Source: JAYEPK01 sp048569615 (lineage in GTDB: Archaea; Thermoplasmatota; Penumbrarchaeia; Penumbrarchaeales; Penumbrarchaeaceae). From it: DNA of 64,000 bases. Location of the stretch: the NCBI GenBank assembly GCA_048569615.1, contig JBLIRK010000014.1, positions 1-64,000 of the forward strand, given 5' to 3'. The position numbers and the translations under genes were made by a program. Positions 9,194 to 17,344 of the stretch are shown in pieces. How positions within the stretch are numbered: position 1 is the stretch's first letter; each line of letters begins with the position of its first letter. The notes beneath the pieces were generated by a model. It saw nothing but the letters and a program-made list of their open reading frames with translations. It was not told the DNA's origin and made no database searches.

Positions 9194-9811
9194 TCAGGTT
9201 CCGGCCATTGCCTTGAGCAGCTCTTCGCCGTACCTCTCCATTCTCCCATTTCCGATACCCGGTATTGATTCCAGGTCCGATACCTCAGTAACCGATCTGT
9301 TCACCATCTCCACAAGGCTGAGATTGGGGGCCACGCAGTAGGGTGGGAGCCCTTCCTCTCTTGCTATCCGGTTTCGGGCTTTTCTCAGCTCCTCGTAAGC
9401 CTCCCTGTCCACGGGAATTGGCACATCCTTTGACGGAAGCGGCCATGGGATCTGGGCCGGTATCAATTTTGCCGACCCAAGGACCTTTTCCCCTTTTTTT
9501 GTGACCGCAATTCTGGGAAACTCAGGGTCCCTGATATCCAGCAGAGAAAGCCGGAGCAGGGATTCGATGAAATCCATGACCTGGTCCTCATCTAGCATCC
9601 TCAACCTTCCGTATGATGCCCTCATTTCAGGTCTGCCCATTATCACGAAACCCGGGTCCTTTCCCTTGAGGATCCTAGTAAGTTTCACCCTTCCCACCCC
9701 CTCATCAAAGAGGGAGACGGAGGAGATAATTATCCTCGCAACCGTATCTTCAAAATCCTTCTCGATCACATAATCCAGGAGCTCTTCGTCCCCTATTGCC
9801 TTTAAACTCAT
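9194..9811 (-). CDS. RQC-like winged helix plus HRDC domain protein without helicase core
   Basis: A 205-residue protein. The C-terminal ~70 residues are an HRDC domain (AYEELRKARNRIAREEGLPP, then the helical SIPGIGNGRMERYGEELL ending). This nucleic-acid-binding helical domain is found at the end of RecQ helicases and RNase D. The N-terminal ~130 residues (DTVARIIISSVSLFDEGVGR, KLTRILKG) look like the RQC winged helix of RecQ. No helicase motifs are encoded here or nearby. It may act as a DNA-structure-binding accessory protein. The RQC assignment is by motif resemblance; the HRDC assignment is firmer. It is last in a minus-strand run after ftsY, with its own AT-rich upstream region (TATA near 9885-9897). 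Confidence 0.72.
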   Translation of the reverse strand: MSLKAIGDEELLDYVIEKDFEDTVARIIISSVSLFDEGVGRVKLTRILKGKDPGFVIMGRPEMRASYGRLRMLDEDQVMDFIESLLRLSLLDIRDPEFPRIAVTKKGEKVLGSAKLIPAQIPWPLPSKDVPIPVDREAYEELRKARNRIAREEGLPPYCVAPNLSLVEMVNRSVTEVSDLESIPGIGNGRMERYGEELLKAMAGT

Positions 9812-9942
9812 TTCATTTCCTCCGTTCTGTCTATTTTAACATACCTCCGTGAACGGTCCTCGGAAGCGGTGCTTCGAAAAGCCGGTATATATTAAATGAT
9901 GATCTCAGGGACCTTGAAACAAATAATGTTAAATTCTCCGCA

Positions 9943-10548
9943 TCACACCTTGTGTGATGGCTCTCCGGAAGTATTCCTCGAAAGCAGGTAGTCCTCCAGC
10001 TTCCATATGACCACCAGGGTGAGGAATAGACCTCCCATAATGGGTATTGCCCATAACCAATGCACATAGGATACGAGGGTCATAATGAAACCGGCGATGA
10101 CGACCCCTACAAAGATCGAGAGGAAGGACCTCCATTTATCCAGTTTCAGGAGCACCGAAACAAGGGTTCCGGTCCATGCTCCTGTGACGGGGAACGGAAC
10201 GGCAACAAAGAGTATCAGGCCGATATCGCCCCAGACCTGTATCTTCCTCTCGCCCTTGGCCCTGGTCCTTTTAAAAAGACCGTCAAAGAACCTCTGGAAT
10301 ATCCTCCACCTCCTCAGGAACTTTTCCACCTTTTCAAAGAACAGCATGAGGAATGGAACGGGGATCATGTTGCCGATTATCGACAGGATAATGGCTATTC
10401 CCCATGGCAGGTCGAAGACGTTGATGGCCGCCGGGAGCGCTCCCCTGAGCTCTACTATGGGGAGCATCGCTATGACCACCGTTGACAGCCATTTGCCCCA
10501 GGTTGGAATGCCGCCCAGGGCCTCCATGATCCTTTCCGCAAGGCTCAT
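9943..10548 (-). CDS. Sm_multidrug_ex (COG2426) membrane protein
   Basis: A 201-residue polytopic membrane protein. It carries both signatures of the putative small multidrug export family: PIVELRGALPAAI near residue 31 and VPFPVTGAWTGTL near 120. Four to five hydrophobic segments are separated by a basic loop (FKRTRAKGERK). The DedA-like fold suggests a lipid or small-molecule flippase rather than a proven drug exporter. It begins 6 bases after the ftsY stop, so it is co-transcribed with pfdA-ftsY. Confidence 0.82.
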   Translation of the reverse strand: MSLAERIMEALGGIPTWGKWLSTVVIAMLPIVELRGALPAAINVFDLPWGIAIILSIIGNMIPVPFLMLFFEKVEKFLRRWRIFQRFFDGLFKRTRAKGERKIQVWGDIGLILFVAVPFPVTGAWTGTLVSVLLKLDKWRSFLSIFVGVVIAGFIMTLVSYVHWLWAIPIMGGLFLTLVVIWKLEDYLLSRNTSGEPSHKV

Positions 10549-10554
10549 TTTCGA

Positions 10555-11688
10555 TTACTCCTCGAACAGTCTGTCCGTCATCCACTTGGGATCGAAGGGA
10601 ATCAGGTCCTTATAGTCCTGCCCGGTTCCTATGAAGAGTATGGGTTTTCCTATTGTATAGGCGATGGAAAGGGCTGCTCCGCCCTTTGCATCCGCGTCTA
10701 TCTTGGTCAGTATAACACCATCCACCCCAACTGCCTCGTCGAACTTCTGAGCCTGGATCACGGCATCATTTCCGGCGAGGGAGTCCCCAACAAATATCTT
10801 CAAGTGAGGTTTTGCCACTCTGCTTATCTTCTTCATTTCATCCATGAGATTGATGTTGGTCTGCATCCGTCCAGCGGTATCCAGCAGAATGACGTCCTTT
10901 TTTCTGGCCTTTGCATGCTCGATGGCATCGTATGCGACTGCTGCGGGATCCGCCCCGGCCTTGTGTTTTATGATCTTGAGACCCAGCCTGTCGGCATGTT
11001 TCGTGAGCTGCTCGATCGCTCCGGCCCTGAAGGTGTCCCCCGCTGCAAGTACGCATGATATATGCTGCTCTTTCAGCCTGTGGGCTATCCTGGCGATCGC
11101 AGTGGTCTTTCCGGTTCCGTTCACACCAACGAACATGATGATGGTAGGCCTCTCGGCTGCGGATATGAAGCTGTCAAAATCCAGATGCCTTGTCTGGAGA
11201 ACCCTTTCAATGGAATGTCTAAGGGCATTTTCTATGATCTCCTCGATATCGGCCTTCCTGTCCAATTTGGCGCCGATCAGCTCTTCTCTCAGGTATTCCA
11301 TGATCCTTTCCACAACAGGATGGGCCACATCCGATTCCAGCAGGGCCATTTCAAGCTCGAAGAGGACCTCATCCAACTTGCCTTCGGATATCTTCCTTGA
11401 AAAGAAACCACCCTTATCCTCCATCAGAGGCTGTCCGGATTTGAGGAGCGAGTCGCCCTTCATTCCTGATGCCTGTATAGAGCTGTCAAGTGTGATCCCT
11501 TCCACAGCCTCTCCCACCTTGGGTCCCTGGTTCTGGTCCTTCTTTTTTATGACCTTCTGGAAGAACTTGCTCTTCTTCTTCGGACCCTCCTTTTCCTTGG
11601 GAGAAGGAGCCTTCTTCTCATCAGTTGCCATCTCGTCCTTTGCCTTCTTCTTGAAGACGTTCAGCTTTTCCTTTAGGGTCTTGAACAT
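10555..11688 (-). CDS. ftsY: Signal recognition particle receptor FtsY
   Basis: SRP receptor GTPase that docks SRP54-ribosome complexes at the membrane. 377 residues: a highly charged Lys/Glu N-terminal A region (about 1-80), the four-helix N domain (about 90-170), and the NG GTPase with G1 GVNGTGKTTAIARI near 186, the DTAGRMQTN G3 motif near 265, TKIDADAKGGAALS (G4) and FIGTGQ.YKDLIPF at the end. It lies 11 bases downstream of prefoldin alpha, a linkage common in archaea. Confidence 0.96.
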   Translation of the reverse strand: MFKTLKEKLNVFKKKAKDEMATDEKKAPSPKEKEGPKKKSKFFQKVIKKKDQNQGPKVGEAVEGITLDSSIQASGMKGDSLLKSGQPLMEDKGGFFSRKISEGKLDEVLFELEMALLESDVAHPVVERIMEYLREELIGAKLDRKADIEEIIENALRHSIERVLQTRHLDFDSFISAAERPTIIMFVGVNGTGKTTAIARIAHRLKEQHISCVLAAGDTFRAGAIEQLTKHADRLGLKIIKHKAGADPAAVAYDAIEHAKARKKDVILLDTAGRMQTNINLMDEMKKISRVAKPHLKIFVGDSLAGNDAVIQAQKFDEAVGVDGVILTKIDADAKGGAALSIAYTIGKPILFIGTGQDYKDLIPFDPKWMTDRLFEE

Positions 11689-11699
11689 CCTGTCCCACC

Positions 11700-12161
11700 T
11701 CAGAATGTCATTTTTGGTCCCTGACCGGAAGTGATCTGGTCTCTGTATAATTTTTGTGTCCTATCGGAGATCTCTCCGTACCTCGATGCCATCTCATTTA
11801 GGCTCTTCTCGATGGAATCCACCGCCTTTTCAACCCTGGACCGCCTTTCCTTGATAAGATCCAAAGCCTGTTCCAATCCTGTATCGACCAGCACTCCGGC
11901 TCCCCTGTCGAGGATAAGCGAGTTCTTCTCCTTGATCTCTCCCCTCGCCAGAATGAAACCTCCGATCGGGATGAGCAGGTCCTCGCCGCCTCCCCTTTTC
12001 AATTCCATCACCACTTCCTCAGCCCTCTGGTAATCCATAAGGGCTGCCCGGAGGGAATCCCTCTGAAGGTTCAGATTTTCCATATAATCCTTTATCTGCT
12101 CCATCTGGGCAAGGCCGATTTCCATCTCTTTGCTCATTCCGCTTGGAACCTCATTGGGCAT
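11700..12161 (-). CDS. pfdA: Prefoldin subunit alpha
   Basis: 153 residues with the prefoldin architecture: an N-terminal coiled coil (about 10-60), a central beta hairpin pair containing LLIPIGGFILARGEI and DRGAGVLVDT, and a C-terminal coiled coil (about 100-145). It forms the alpha2-beta4 jellyfish chaperone that hands unfolded proteins to the thermosome. It lies between the RNase P RNA gene (about 100 bases upstream) and ftsY. Confidence 0.92.
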   Translation of the reverse strand: MPNEVPSGMSKEMEIGLAQMEQIKDYMENLNLQRDSLRAALMDYQRAEEVVMELKRGGGEDLLIPIGGFILARGEIKEKNSLILDRGAGVLVDTGLEQALDLIKERRSRVEKAVDSIEKSLNEMASRYGEISDRTQKLYRDQITSGQGPKMTF

Positions 12162-12261
12162 TTTTTAACCTCCTTTTGGTTTGATCAATGGTCGGTGGTT
12201 TGCAGACCTGTATTTCCAGGACCACGAAAAGGGGTATTGTTATTAAATTTAATTATAAAAG

Positions 12262-12594
12262 AAAGCCGGGTGAAGGAAATAAGCCCCCTTCTGTTAACCT
12301 GCAGCATTAAAATGCAGGAACGGCGACATCTACCTTCGCACCCTACCTTCCGATCCCAAGACGGGTCTTATCGGACATTTGGGCTTGCTCCCCGGAGGGT
12401 TGGCCGTTTCATCCGATCCGCATCGATGTCCGGGTCCGTCCCTTCATCCCATTTGATGCGGCGGTGTCGTTTCTGCTCCATTGCCGGCGCTCTCGCGCCC
12501 CCGGACAAGTCCGGGCTCCAGTGTCTTGAGGAGGGGGGACTTTCCCCAGCGGTCATCTGGGACCACCGTCGGTCGCCCACCTTCTCCCGGCTTC
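12262..12594 (-). ncRNA. rnpB: RNase P RNA (archaeal type A)
   Basis: Catalytic RNA of RNase P, which matures tRNA 5' ends. Read on the minus strand, the conserved regions appear in order: CR-I GCTGGGGAAAGTCCCCC near 12552-12535, the CAGAAACGACACCGCC element near 12473-12458, GGGGAGCAAGCCCAAAT near 12394-12378, and CR-V AACAGAAGGGGGCTTAT near 12296-12280. Helix P1 closes the molecule: AAGCCGGG-A-GAAGG at 12593-12580 pairs with CCTTC-A-CCCGGCTT at 12276-12263. Ends are placed from P1 and are approximate to a few bases. The length of about 330 is typical. The only open frames in this stretch are spurious. Confidence 0.94.
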
Positions 12595-12614
12595 CGATGG
12601 AGAGTTTACGGAAG

Positions 12615-12626
12615 TACATAAAAATA
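12615..12626 (-). promoter_or_regulatory. TATA box of the RNase P RNA gene
   Basis: On the minus strand GATATTTTTATG is centred about 26 bases before the predicted 5' end of the RNA at about 12594, the expected position for TBP binding. Confidence 0.6.
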
Positions 12627-12655
12627 TCGCAAAAAAACCATCTGTCAAAGAACCA

Positions 12656-13009
12656 TTATATTCCTGCTAATGTATCTATCAGATCCTTAATCTGGAAAGG
12701 CTTGCAGAGGAACTGAACAGCCCCGGCCTCGATGGCCCTCGGTTTGATGGTTGAGTCGGCGGATGCGAAGATGATCTTTGCATTGGGGTCCATTTCCTTG
12801 ATCTTGATCGTTGCCTCCACCCCGTCCTTGTTAGGCATCCTGTGGTCCATTATTACCACATCAGGTTTATTGCCGAGCTCCGAATAGACCTCGATCGCCT
12901 CCTGTCCGTCAAAGGCCTCTGCAATGATATGGAAGCCGTTGAATTCCAGCACGTCACGGTAGAGCTGATGGATGAAGGGTTCATCGTCGATTATCAGCAC
13001 CGTGGTCAA
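12656..13009 (-). CDS. Stand-alone CheY-like receiver domain protein
   Basis: 117 residues, a single response-regulator receiver with no output domain. Acidic pocket D8/D9, phospho-acceptor D55 (VVIMDHRMPNKDG), S83 at the switch Thr/Ser position and K103 in the LCKPF loop are all present, so it should be phosphorylatable. No histidine kinase, CheA or archaellum genes are in the window. Its own promoter region holds a 21-base palindrome (see separate entry). Confidence 0.93.
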   Translation of the reverse strand: MTTVLIIDDEPFIHQLYRDVLEFNGFHIIAEAFDGQEAIEVYSELGNKPDVVIMDHRMPNKDGVEATIKIKEMDPNAKIIFASADSTIKPRAIEAGAVQFLCKPFQIKDLIDTLAGI

Positions 13010-13076
13010 CCTTTTTCCCCCATGGATGTTGAGAGTGGTACATCCGTCCTTCTAACAGAACAAATTTACACCATGT

Positions 13077-13087
13077 CCTTTAAAAAT
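13077..13087 (-). promoter_or_regulatory. TATA box of the receiver-domain gene
   Basis: The minus-strand run AATTTTTAAAG lies about 70-78 bases before the ATG at 13009, directly next to the palindrome on its downstream side, implying a leader of about 45 bases. Confidence 0.45.
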
Positions 13088-13093
13088 TATTCG

Positions 13094-13114
13094 TATCATT
13101 ATTGAATAATGATA
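13094..13114. promoter_or_regulatory. Perfect 21-base palindrome, candidate operator
   Basis: TATCATTATT-G-AATAATGATA is a perfect 10-base inverted repeat with a 1-base centre. It lies between the alaS stop (13132) and the TATA element of the receiver gene, directly upstream of that TATA. A dimeric regulator site is likely. An alternative is a 3'-end hairpin of alaS, since a short T-run follows on the minus strand. Confidence 0.55.
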
Positions 13115-13131
13115 ATAATGGACATTGGCCC

Positions 13132-15801
13132 CTATAATTGACCATACCAGTCCTCGATCTCGCCGAGGAACCTTGCGAAAGTTCTTTCCAGCTGGCCTTT
13201 CTGGACCTTGAAAACTGAAGCTGCCTGGTGAAGGAATTCCTGAGGACGAGAGATCCCGATATCGAGATATGCGTTTGCTCCCTTATCCGAAAAAGGCTCC
13301 TTCTCGATTCTCATCCAGCGCTTCGATGCCTGAAGTGCGGGCGAGGCGGACACCCCTTCCTTCAATGTATCTTTGATCTCTGTCAGCCTGTCCTCATCCA
13401 TGTTCCTGGATTTTGACACGAACTTCCTCAATTGTTTCCATACCGAGAAGATCTCCTCGCATATCGGAACAAGCTCTTCAGGATCCTCTATCCCTAATCT
13501 CCTCATAATTGATGATAGGACCTTGAGGTCCTCCTCGTACATCTCCTTGGCCCTGCTACCGGCAACGTATTCAAGCCTTACTATGCCGTCCTGAATTTTC
13601 TTTGTTCCGATGAGAGTTATCCTGACCGCCTCAGAGGTGTTATTAAGATGCGTACCCCCGCAGGCTTCGGTGTCAAGGCCGGGTATGGAAACTATCCTGA
13701 GTGCCTCCCCCGGCACAGCACCTCCCTGGTAAAGACGAAAACCGTATCTTTCCTCGGCTTCGTCCCTGGGCAGTATCATGGATCTCACTTCATGCCCTTC
13801 GTCAATTATCTTGTTGGATAATCTTTCAATCTTCTCAAGCTGCTCATTGCTCAGAGTATCATAATGGGTGATGTCCAGCCTACCCTTCTCCTCTGTTTTT
13901 TCCGCACCCGCCTGCCATATGTGATTGCCCAGAACCGACCTTGATACTCCGTTTATGATATGGGTGGTTGTATGATGCTGGGCCAGCTGCCTTCTTCTCT
14001 CTTCATCAATGTGCCCCCTTATCCTTGCTCCCGCTTTCATTCCAGAAAGATCTCCCTCGACCCTATGGACCACAAGGTGGTCCTGCTTGAAAACATCCAC
14101 AACTTCGAGCCTTGAGCAGCCTTCAATATACCCAATATCATGGAGCTGGCCGCCGGATGTGGGGTAAAAGGCGGTCCTGTCGAGGATTATGTTGTTCTCA
14201 ACGATATCCATGATCTCAGCTTCGAAATCGAGCAGCATATAGTTCGAATAGTAGAGTATCTCCGTTTCCGGAAGATCCCTGAATGGGACCTGCTCTTCCT
14301 TGCCTGTCTGCGCCTGTGATGTGGGCTGATCGTGGAGTTCAGAGACTCTCTTGTAAAAATCGGAGGGGACCTTAACATTCAGTCCCGAGGAAACCATGAG
14401 GTCAGGGGTTATTCCCTGGGAATCGTAAAGGGTAAGAAGGTCCCGAAGTTCTACCTTGTAGCCCTTCTCTTCCTTCTTCTTCAGTCTCTCCACTGTGGAG
14501 GTGGCTTTTTCCTTGTTGGACCGGTATTTTTTCAACTCATGATCGAGGATCTCCTGGACCTCGGGTACTGCCTCTGACATCTCCGGGAACTGTGGAATGA
14601 GGTATTCTGCATGCCATCTGGCCACCTCTCCGATGTCGATGTCCCACCCGTATTTCTCTATGAAGTCCTGTGCCCTTCTGAAAATGAGCCTCAGGTTGTA
14701 TCCTCCTCCAGAGTTGGATGGAAGTCCGCCGTCCGTGAGGGCAAAGAGCAAGGCCCTGGAGTGGTCTGCGATAGAATACAGACCTGCATGGATCAGAACC
14801 GCATCCTGGAGGTTCTTTGTTTCCACACCTATCTTTTGGGCTATATCCGACCAGACCATTTCTATCTCCTCCACCTCGTCCATGTTCAGAAGTGCGGAGA
14901 AAGGCAGGAACTCCCTGAGGATCCGCTTCTCGGAGCCCGCCTCCGAGATGCCCGCGATGTTGAAAAGCTTCCTCATAACCGTTGGGAAATTGGGCTCGTA
15001 GGCTGTCGGGGTTCCATGGGAGAACCAGGCCGGTCTCTCCTGGCCCATTCCCATGTCAAGAACCCTTATGTCAAGTCCTTTTAGAGAGTCTCCCTCCCTC
15101 TCGTACATTGTATAGACCTGGTTACCAATCTCCAGTCCCTTGGAGAAGAACTCCAGGGAGCAGCCGAAGTTGCCACCGCCGGCCCATGCATCTTCGTGAT
15201 ATACGATATCCTTCAATGGTATTCCCATGCCATCAATGAGCCAAGCGTGGATATCGTCGAAATACCTCGGTTGATCATACTCCTCTTCCGGGACGAAGGC
15301 GTGCTGCCCTATCATGATGAATCCCGTGTTGTGCCTTCCGGTTATTCCAACGTTGTCGACATCGTTGAACCTGAGACAGGTCTGGGGTACGACCAGGGGA
15401 TTTGCCGGGGGCTTGACTGCTCCTCTTACCACGTAGGGTTGGAAATCGGTGATGGAGGCGAGCGTGAATTCCGATGTTGGATTCCATCTGGAGATTGACG
15501 GATACCTTGCTATTGGAGTGTAGCCTCTCCTTTCGAAGAGGTCCGAGAACCTTTTCCACACACCTATGAAATCCATTTTATGGGTGCAGTTCTCCCTTCC
15601 GATGAAGGAATATCCCCCCTCGCATGCGGGCTCCCCGCATGTGGTCCTCTCCGTATCGGCCGTCCAGTAGAAGGTCCCGCATTTGGGGCATTTGGAGCGC
15701 TCGAGCCCGAGTTCCCGCATCTTATCGGTAGGGAAGAACCTGTCCGGCTCCTGGCCCGCTTCCTCCTTGACCCGCTTTTTCATCTCCTTTTCGGAAATCA
15801 T
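13132..15801 (-). CDS. alaS: Alanyl-tRNA synthetase, archaeal type
   Basis: Charges tRNA-Ala and hydrolyses mischarged Ser/Gly-tRNA-Ala. 889 residues. The archaeal N-terminal extension with a Cys cluster (CPKCGTFYW...CGEPACEGG, about 38-62) precedes the class II catalytic core (motif 2 around RFNDVDNVG and the GQHAF region). The editing domain has both zinc-binding pairs, HHTTTHIIN near 603 and CGGTH near 713. The C-terminal dimerisation domain ends at LGEIEDWYGQL. It starts 15 bases after the flavoprotein gene stop, so the two are probably one transcript. Confidence 0.97.
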   Translation of the reverse strand: MISEKEMKKRVKEEAGQEPDRFFPTDKMRELGLERSKCPKCGTFYWTADTERTTCGEPACEGGYSFIGRENCTHKMDFIGVWKRFSDLFERRGYTPIARYPSISRWNPTSEFTLASITDFQPYVVRGAVKPPANPLVVPQTCLRFNDVDNVGITGRHNTGFIMIGQHAFVPEEEYDQPRYFDDIHAWLIDGMGIPLKDIVYHEDAWAGGGNFGCSLEFFSKGLEIGNQVYTMYEREGDSLKGLDIRVLDMGMGQERPAWFSHGTPTAYEPNFPTVMRKLFNIAGISEAGSEKRILREFLPFSALLNMDEVEEIEMVWSDIAQKIGVETKNLQDAVLIHAGLYSIADHSRALLFALTDGGLPSNSGGGYNLRLIFRRAQDFIEKYGWDIDIGEVARWHAEYLIPQFPEMSEAVPEVQEILDHELKKYRSNKEKATSTVERLKKKEEKGYKVELRDLLTLYDSQGITPDLMVSSGLNVKVPSDFYKRVSELHDQPTSQAQTGKEEQVPFRDLPETEILYYSNYMLLDFEAEIMDIVENNIILDRTAFYPTSGGQLHDIGYIEGCSRLEVVDVFKQDHLVVHRVEGDLSGMKAGARIRGHIDEERRRQLAQHHTTTHIINGVSRSVLGNHIWQAGAEKTEEKGRLDITHYDTLSNEQLEKIERLSNKIIDEGHEVRSMILPRDEAEERYGFRLYQGGAVPGEALRIVSIPGLDTEACGGTHLNNTSEAVRITLIGTKKIQDGIVRLEYVAGSRAKEMYEEDLKVLSSIMRRLGIEDPEELVPICEEIFSVWKQLRKFVSKSRNMDEDRLTEIKDTLKEGVSASPALQASKRWMRIEKEPFSDKGANAYLDIGISRPQEFLHQAASVFKVQKGQLERTFARFLGEIEDWYGQL

Positions 15802-15815
15802 CTGATCCCTCGTCT

Positions 15816-17234
15816 CTACTTCCCCCCGTCAGGACGTGCAAAGAAAGGCTCCATGCATTCCTTTGGGGGGAGTTTCAGCCTCTTCAATCCTATCTCTGCC
15901 AGCTGGGTAATGGGATCGTACATCTGCGATACCGGGGGGTTGTAGGAGAGCTCGGTATCCAGGAGGTCGTAAAGGGTCATGCCTCCGTGAATCGCCAGTG
16001 CGAATATGTTTATTCTCCAGGCAGCCCCTTCGCTCCCTATGGCCTGGGCACCCAATATCTTTCCGCAGCTCCTATCCACAACGACCCGCAGGGTTATCTC
16101 GGAGCATTCGGGCATGTAGTGCGGCTTGGTCTCCCCTTTGGTCTGGATGCCAATGGCATCATATCCCAGCTTCTCGGCCGTGGGCAGGTTGTAACCCGTG
16201 GCAGCGATCTCCATACCGTCTATAACCGTAAGGAATGTGTTCAGAGCTCCAGGATACTGGGTGGACCCGCCTGCCGCGTTTGTTCCGGCCACCATTCCCT
16301 GACGGAATGCGGAAGTGGCAAGCTGCATCGTCGCCGGGGTGCGGTCAAGTCTCGAATAGGTGGATACAAGGTCTCCCGTGGCATAGAGGTCCTTCACGGT
16401 CGTCTCCATTTTGTTGTTGACTATCACCGCGCCGCTCGAGATCTCGCAGCCGGCTATCTCGGCAAGTTTGGTATTCGGCTTCATTCCGACTGCCATGACC
16501 ACAATATCGCAGGGTATGATCTCACCCGCTATTGTCACGGATTCGACCTTGTCGGATCCATTGATACTGTCGATACCCTTACCGAAGGTGACCCTGATAC
16601 CCATTGATTCCAGTTTTTCTACCACGAGCTTTCCCATCTGGGGGTCCAGATTTCTCGGGAGCGGAGGTTCGGTCCTCTTCGTTACGGTCACCTGGTGCCC
16701 CAGTTCAACTAGACCAACGGCCACTTCGAGTCCTATCGCCCCGCCTCCAACAACCACCGACCTTTTCATCTGGGATTCCCTGGCCGCATCGAGCAGCTTT
16801 GATGCATCCTCGATGTTGCTCACGAAATGCAGACCCTTGCCTTCGAATTCCCGGGCCCCCGGAATGGGAAGATTGATCGGCCTGCTTCCGTTGGCCAGAA
16901 CCAGGGCGTCGTACCCAAGTATTTTTTTCTCCCCCGATGCAAGGTCCTTTACCGTCAACTTCTTGTTTTTCGGATCTATCGAAAGCACTTCATGGCTTAG
17001 GAGCTTGTCCAGCCTTCCCTTGACATCCGGTACAACATGCTTCAGATCCTCGAAGTTCTCAACGAGTCCCTCTATCACAAACGGAAGACCGCAAGGCGAG
17101 AATTGATCGAAGTCCCGTTTCTCTATGATGGTGACGTGGCATTTCCTATCAGTGTTTAGCGCGGACTTCGAAGCATAAAGACCGCTTGCTCCAAGTCCTA
17201 TCACAACTATCTCCTTCTGCTGGTCTTCGTCCAT
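15816..17234 (-). CDS. FAD-dependent CoA-disulfide reductase / NAD(P)H oxidase family protein
   Basis: 472 residues, pyridine nucleotide-disulfide oxidoreductase fold. The first dinucleotide motif is GLGASG at 13-18 (FAD) and the second, GGGAIGLEVAVGL near 163, binds NAD(P)H. The ATGD FAD motif is near 300. A single redox Cys48 in SPCGLPFV marks the CoADR/Nox/Npsr subgroup and rules out dihydrolipoamide dehydrogenase, which has CxxxxC. Likely substrates are CoA disulfide, polysulfide or oxygen. It is first gene of an operon with alaS. The promoter TATA lies inside an inverted repeat, suggesting repression. Confidence 0.88.
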   Translation of the reverse strand: MDEDQQKEIVVIGLGASGLYASKSALNTDRKCHVTIIEKRDFDQFSPCGLPFVIEGLVENFEDLKHVVPDVKGRLDKLLSHEVLSIDPKNKKLTVKDLASGEKKILGYDALVLANGSRPINLPIPGAREFEGKGLHFVSNIEDASKLLDAARESQMKRSVVVGGGAIGLEVAVGLVELGHQVTVTKRTEPPLPRNLDPQMGKLVVEKLESMGIRVTFGKGIDSINGSDKVESVTIAGEIIPCDIVVMAVGMKPNTKLAEIAGCEISSGAVIVNNKMETTVKDLYATGDLVSTYSRLDRTPATMQLATSAFRQGMVAGTNAAGGSTQYPGALNTFLTVIDGMEIAATGYNLPTAEKLGYDAIGIQTKGETKPHYMPECSEITLRVVVDRSCGKILGAQAIGSEGAAWRINIFALAIHGGMTLYDLLDTELSYNPPVSQMYDPITQLAEIGLKRLKLPPKECMEPFFARPDGGK

Positions 17235-17261
17235 CGATATAGCTCCTTGTCTCTTGGACCA

Positions 17262-17300
17262 CCCTTCAATGTATCATTGTTTATTAAATCATTGAAAGGG
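17262..17300. promoter_or_regulatory. Inverted repeat flanking the TATA box of the flavoprotein gene
   Basis: CCCTTCAATG (17262-17271) and CATTGAAAGGG (17290-17300) are inverted copies with one extra base. Between them on the minus strand is GATTTAATAAAC, the TATA element 45-55 bases before the ATG. A protein bound to both arms would block TBP. This is a candidate redox-responsive operator. Confidence 0.45.
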
Positions 17301-17344
17301 GTGACGACTCGTCCTTGGGGCTGTTGTCTGATCCCGGTCCGCTA

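Noticed and set aside
12195..12716. 173-codon plus-strand frame and 83-codon minus-strand frame in the RNase P region
   Set aside because: Both overlap the conserved RNase P RNA elements; composition is that of the structured RNA.
15816..17234. Flavoprotein as dihydrolipoamide dehydrogenase (glycine cleavage L-protein)
   Set aside because: Only one redox Cys (SPCGLPFV), not the CxxxxC disulfide of L-proteins; it fits the CoADR/Nox group.
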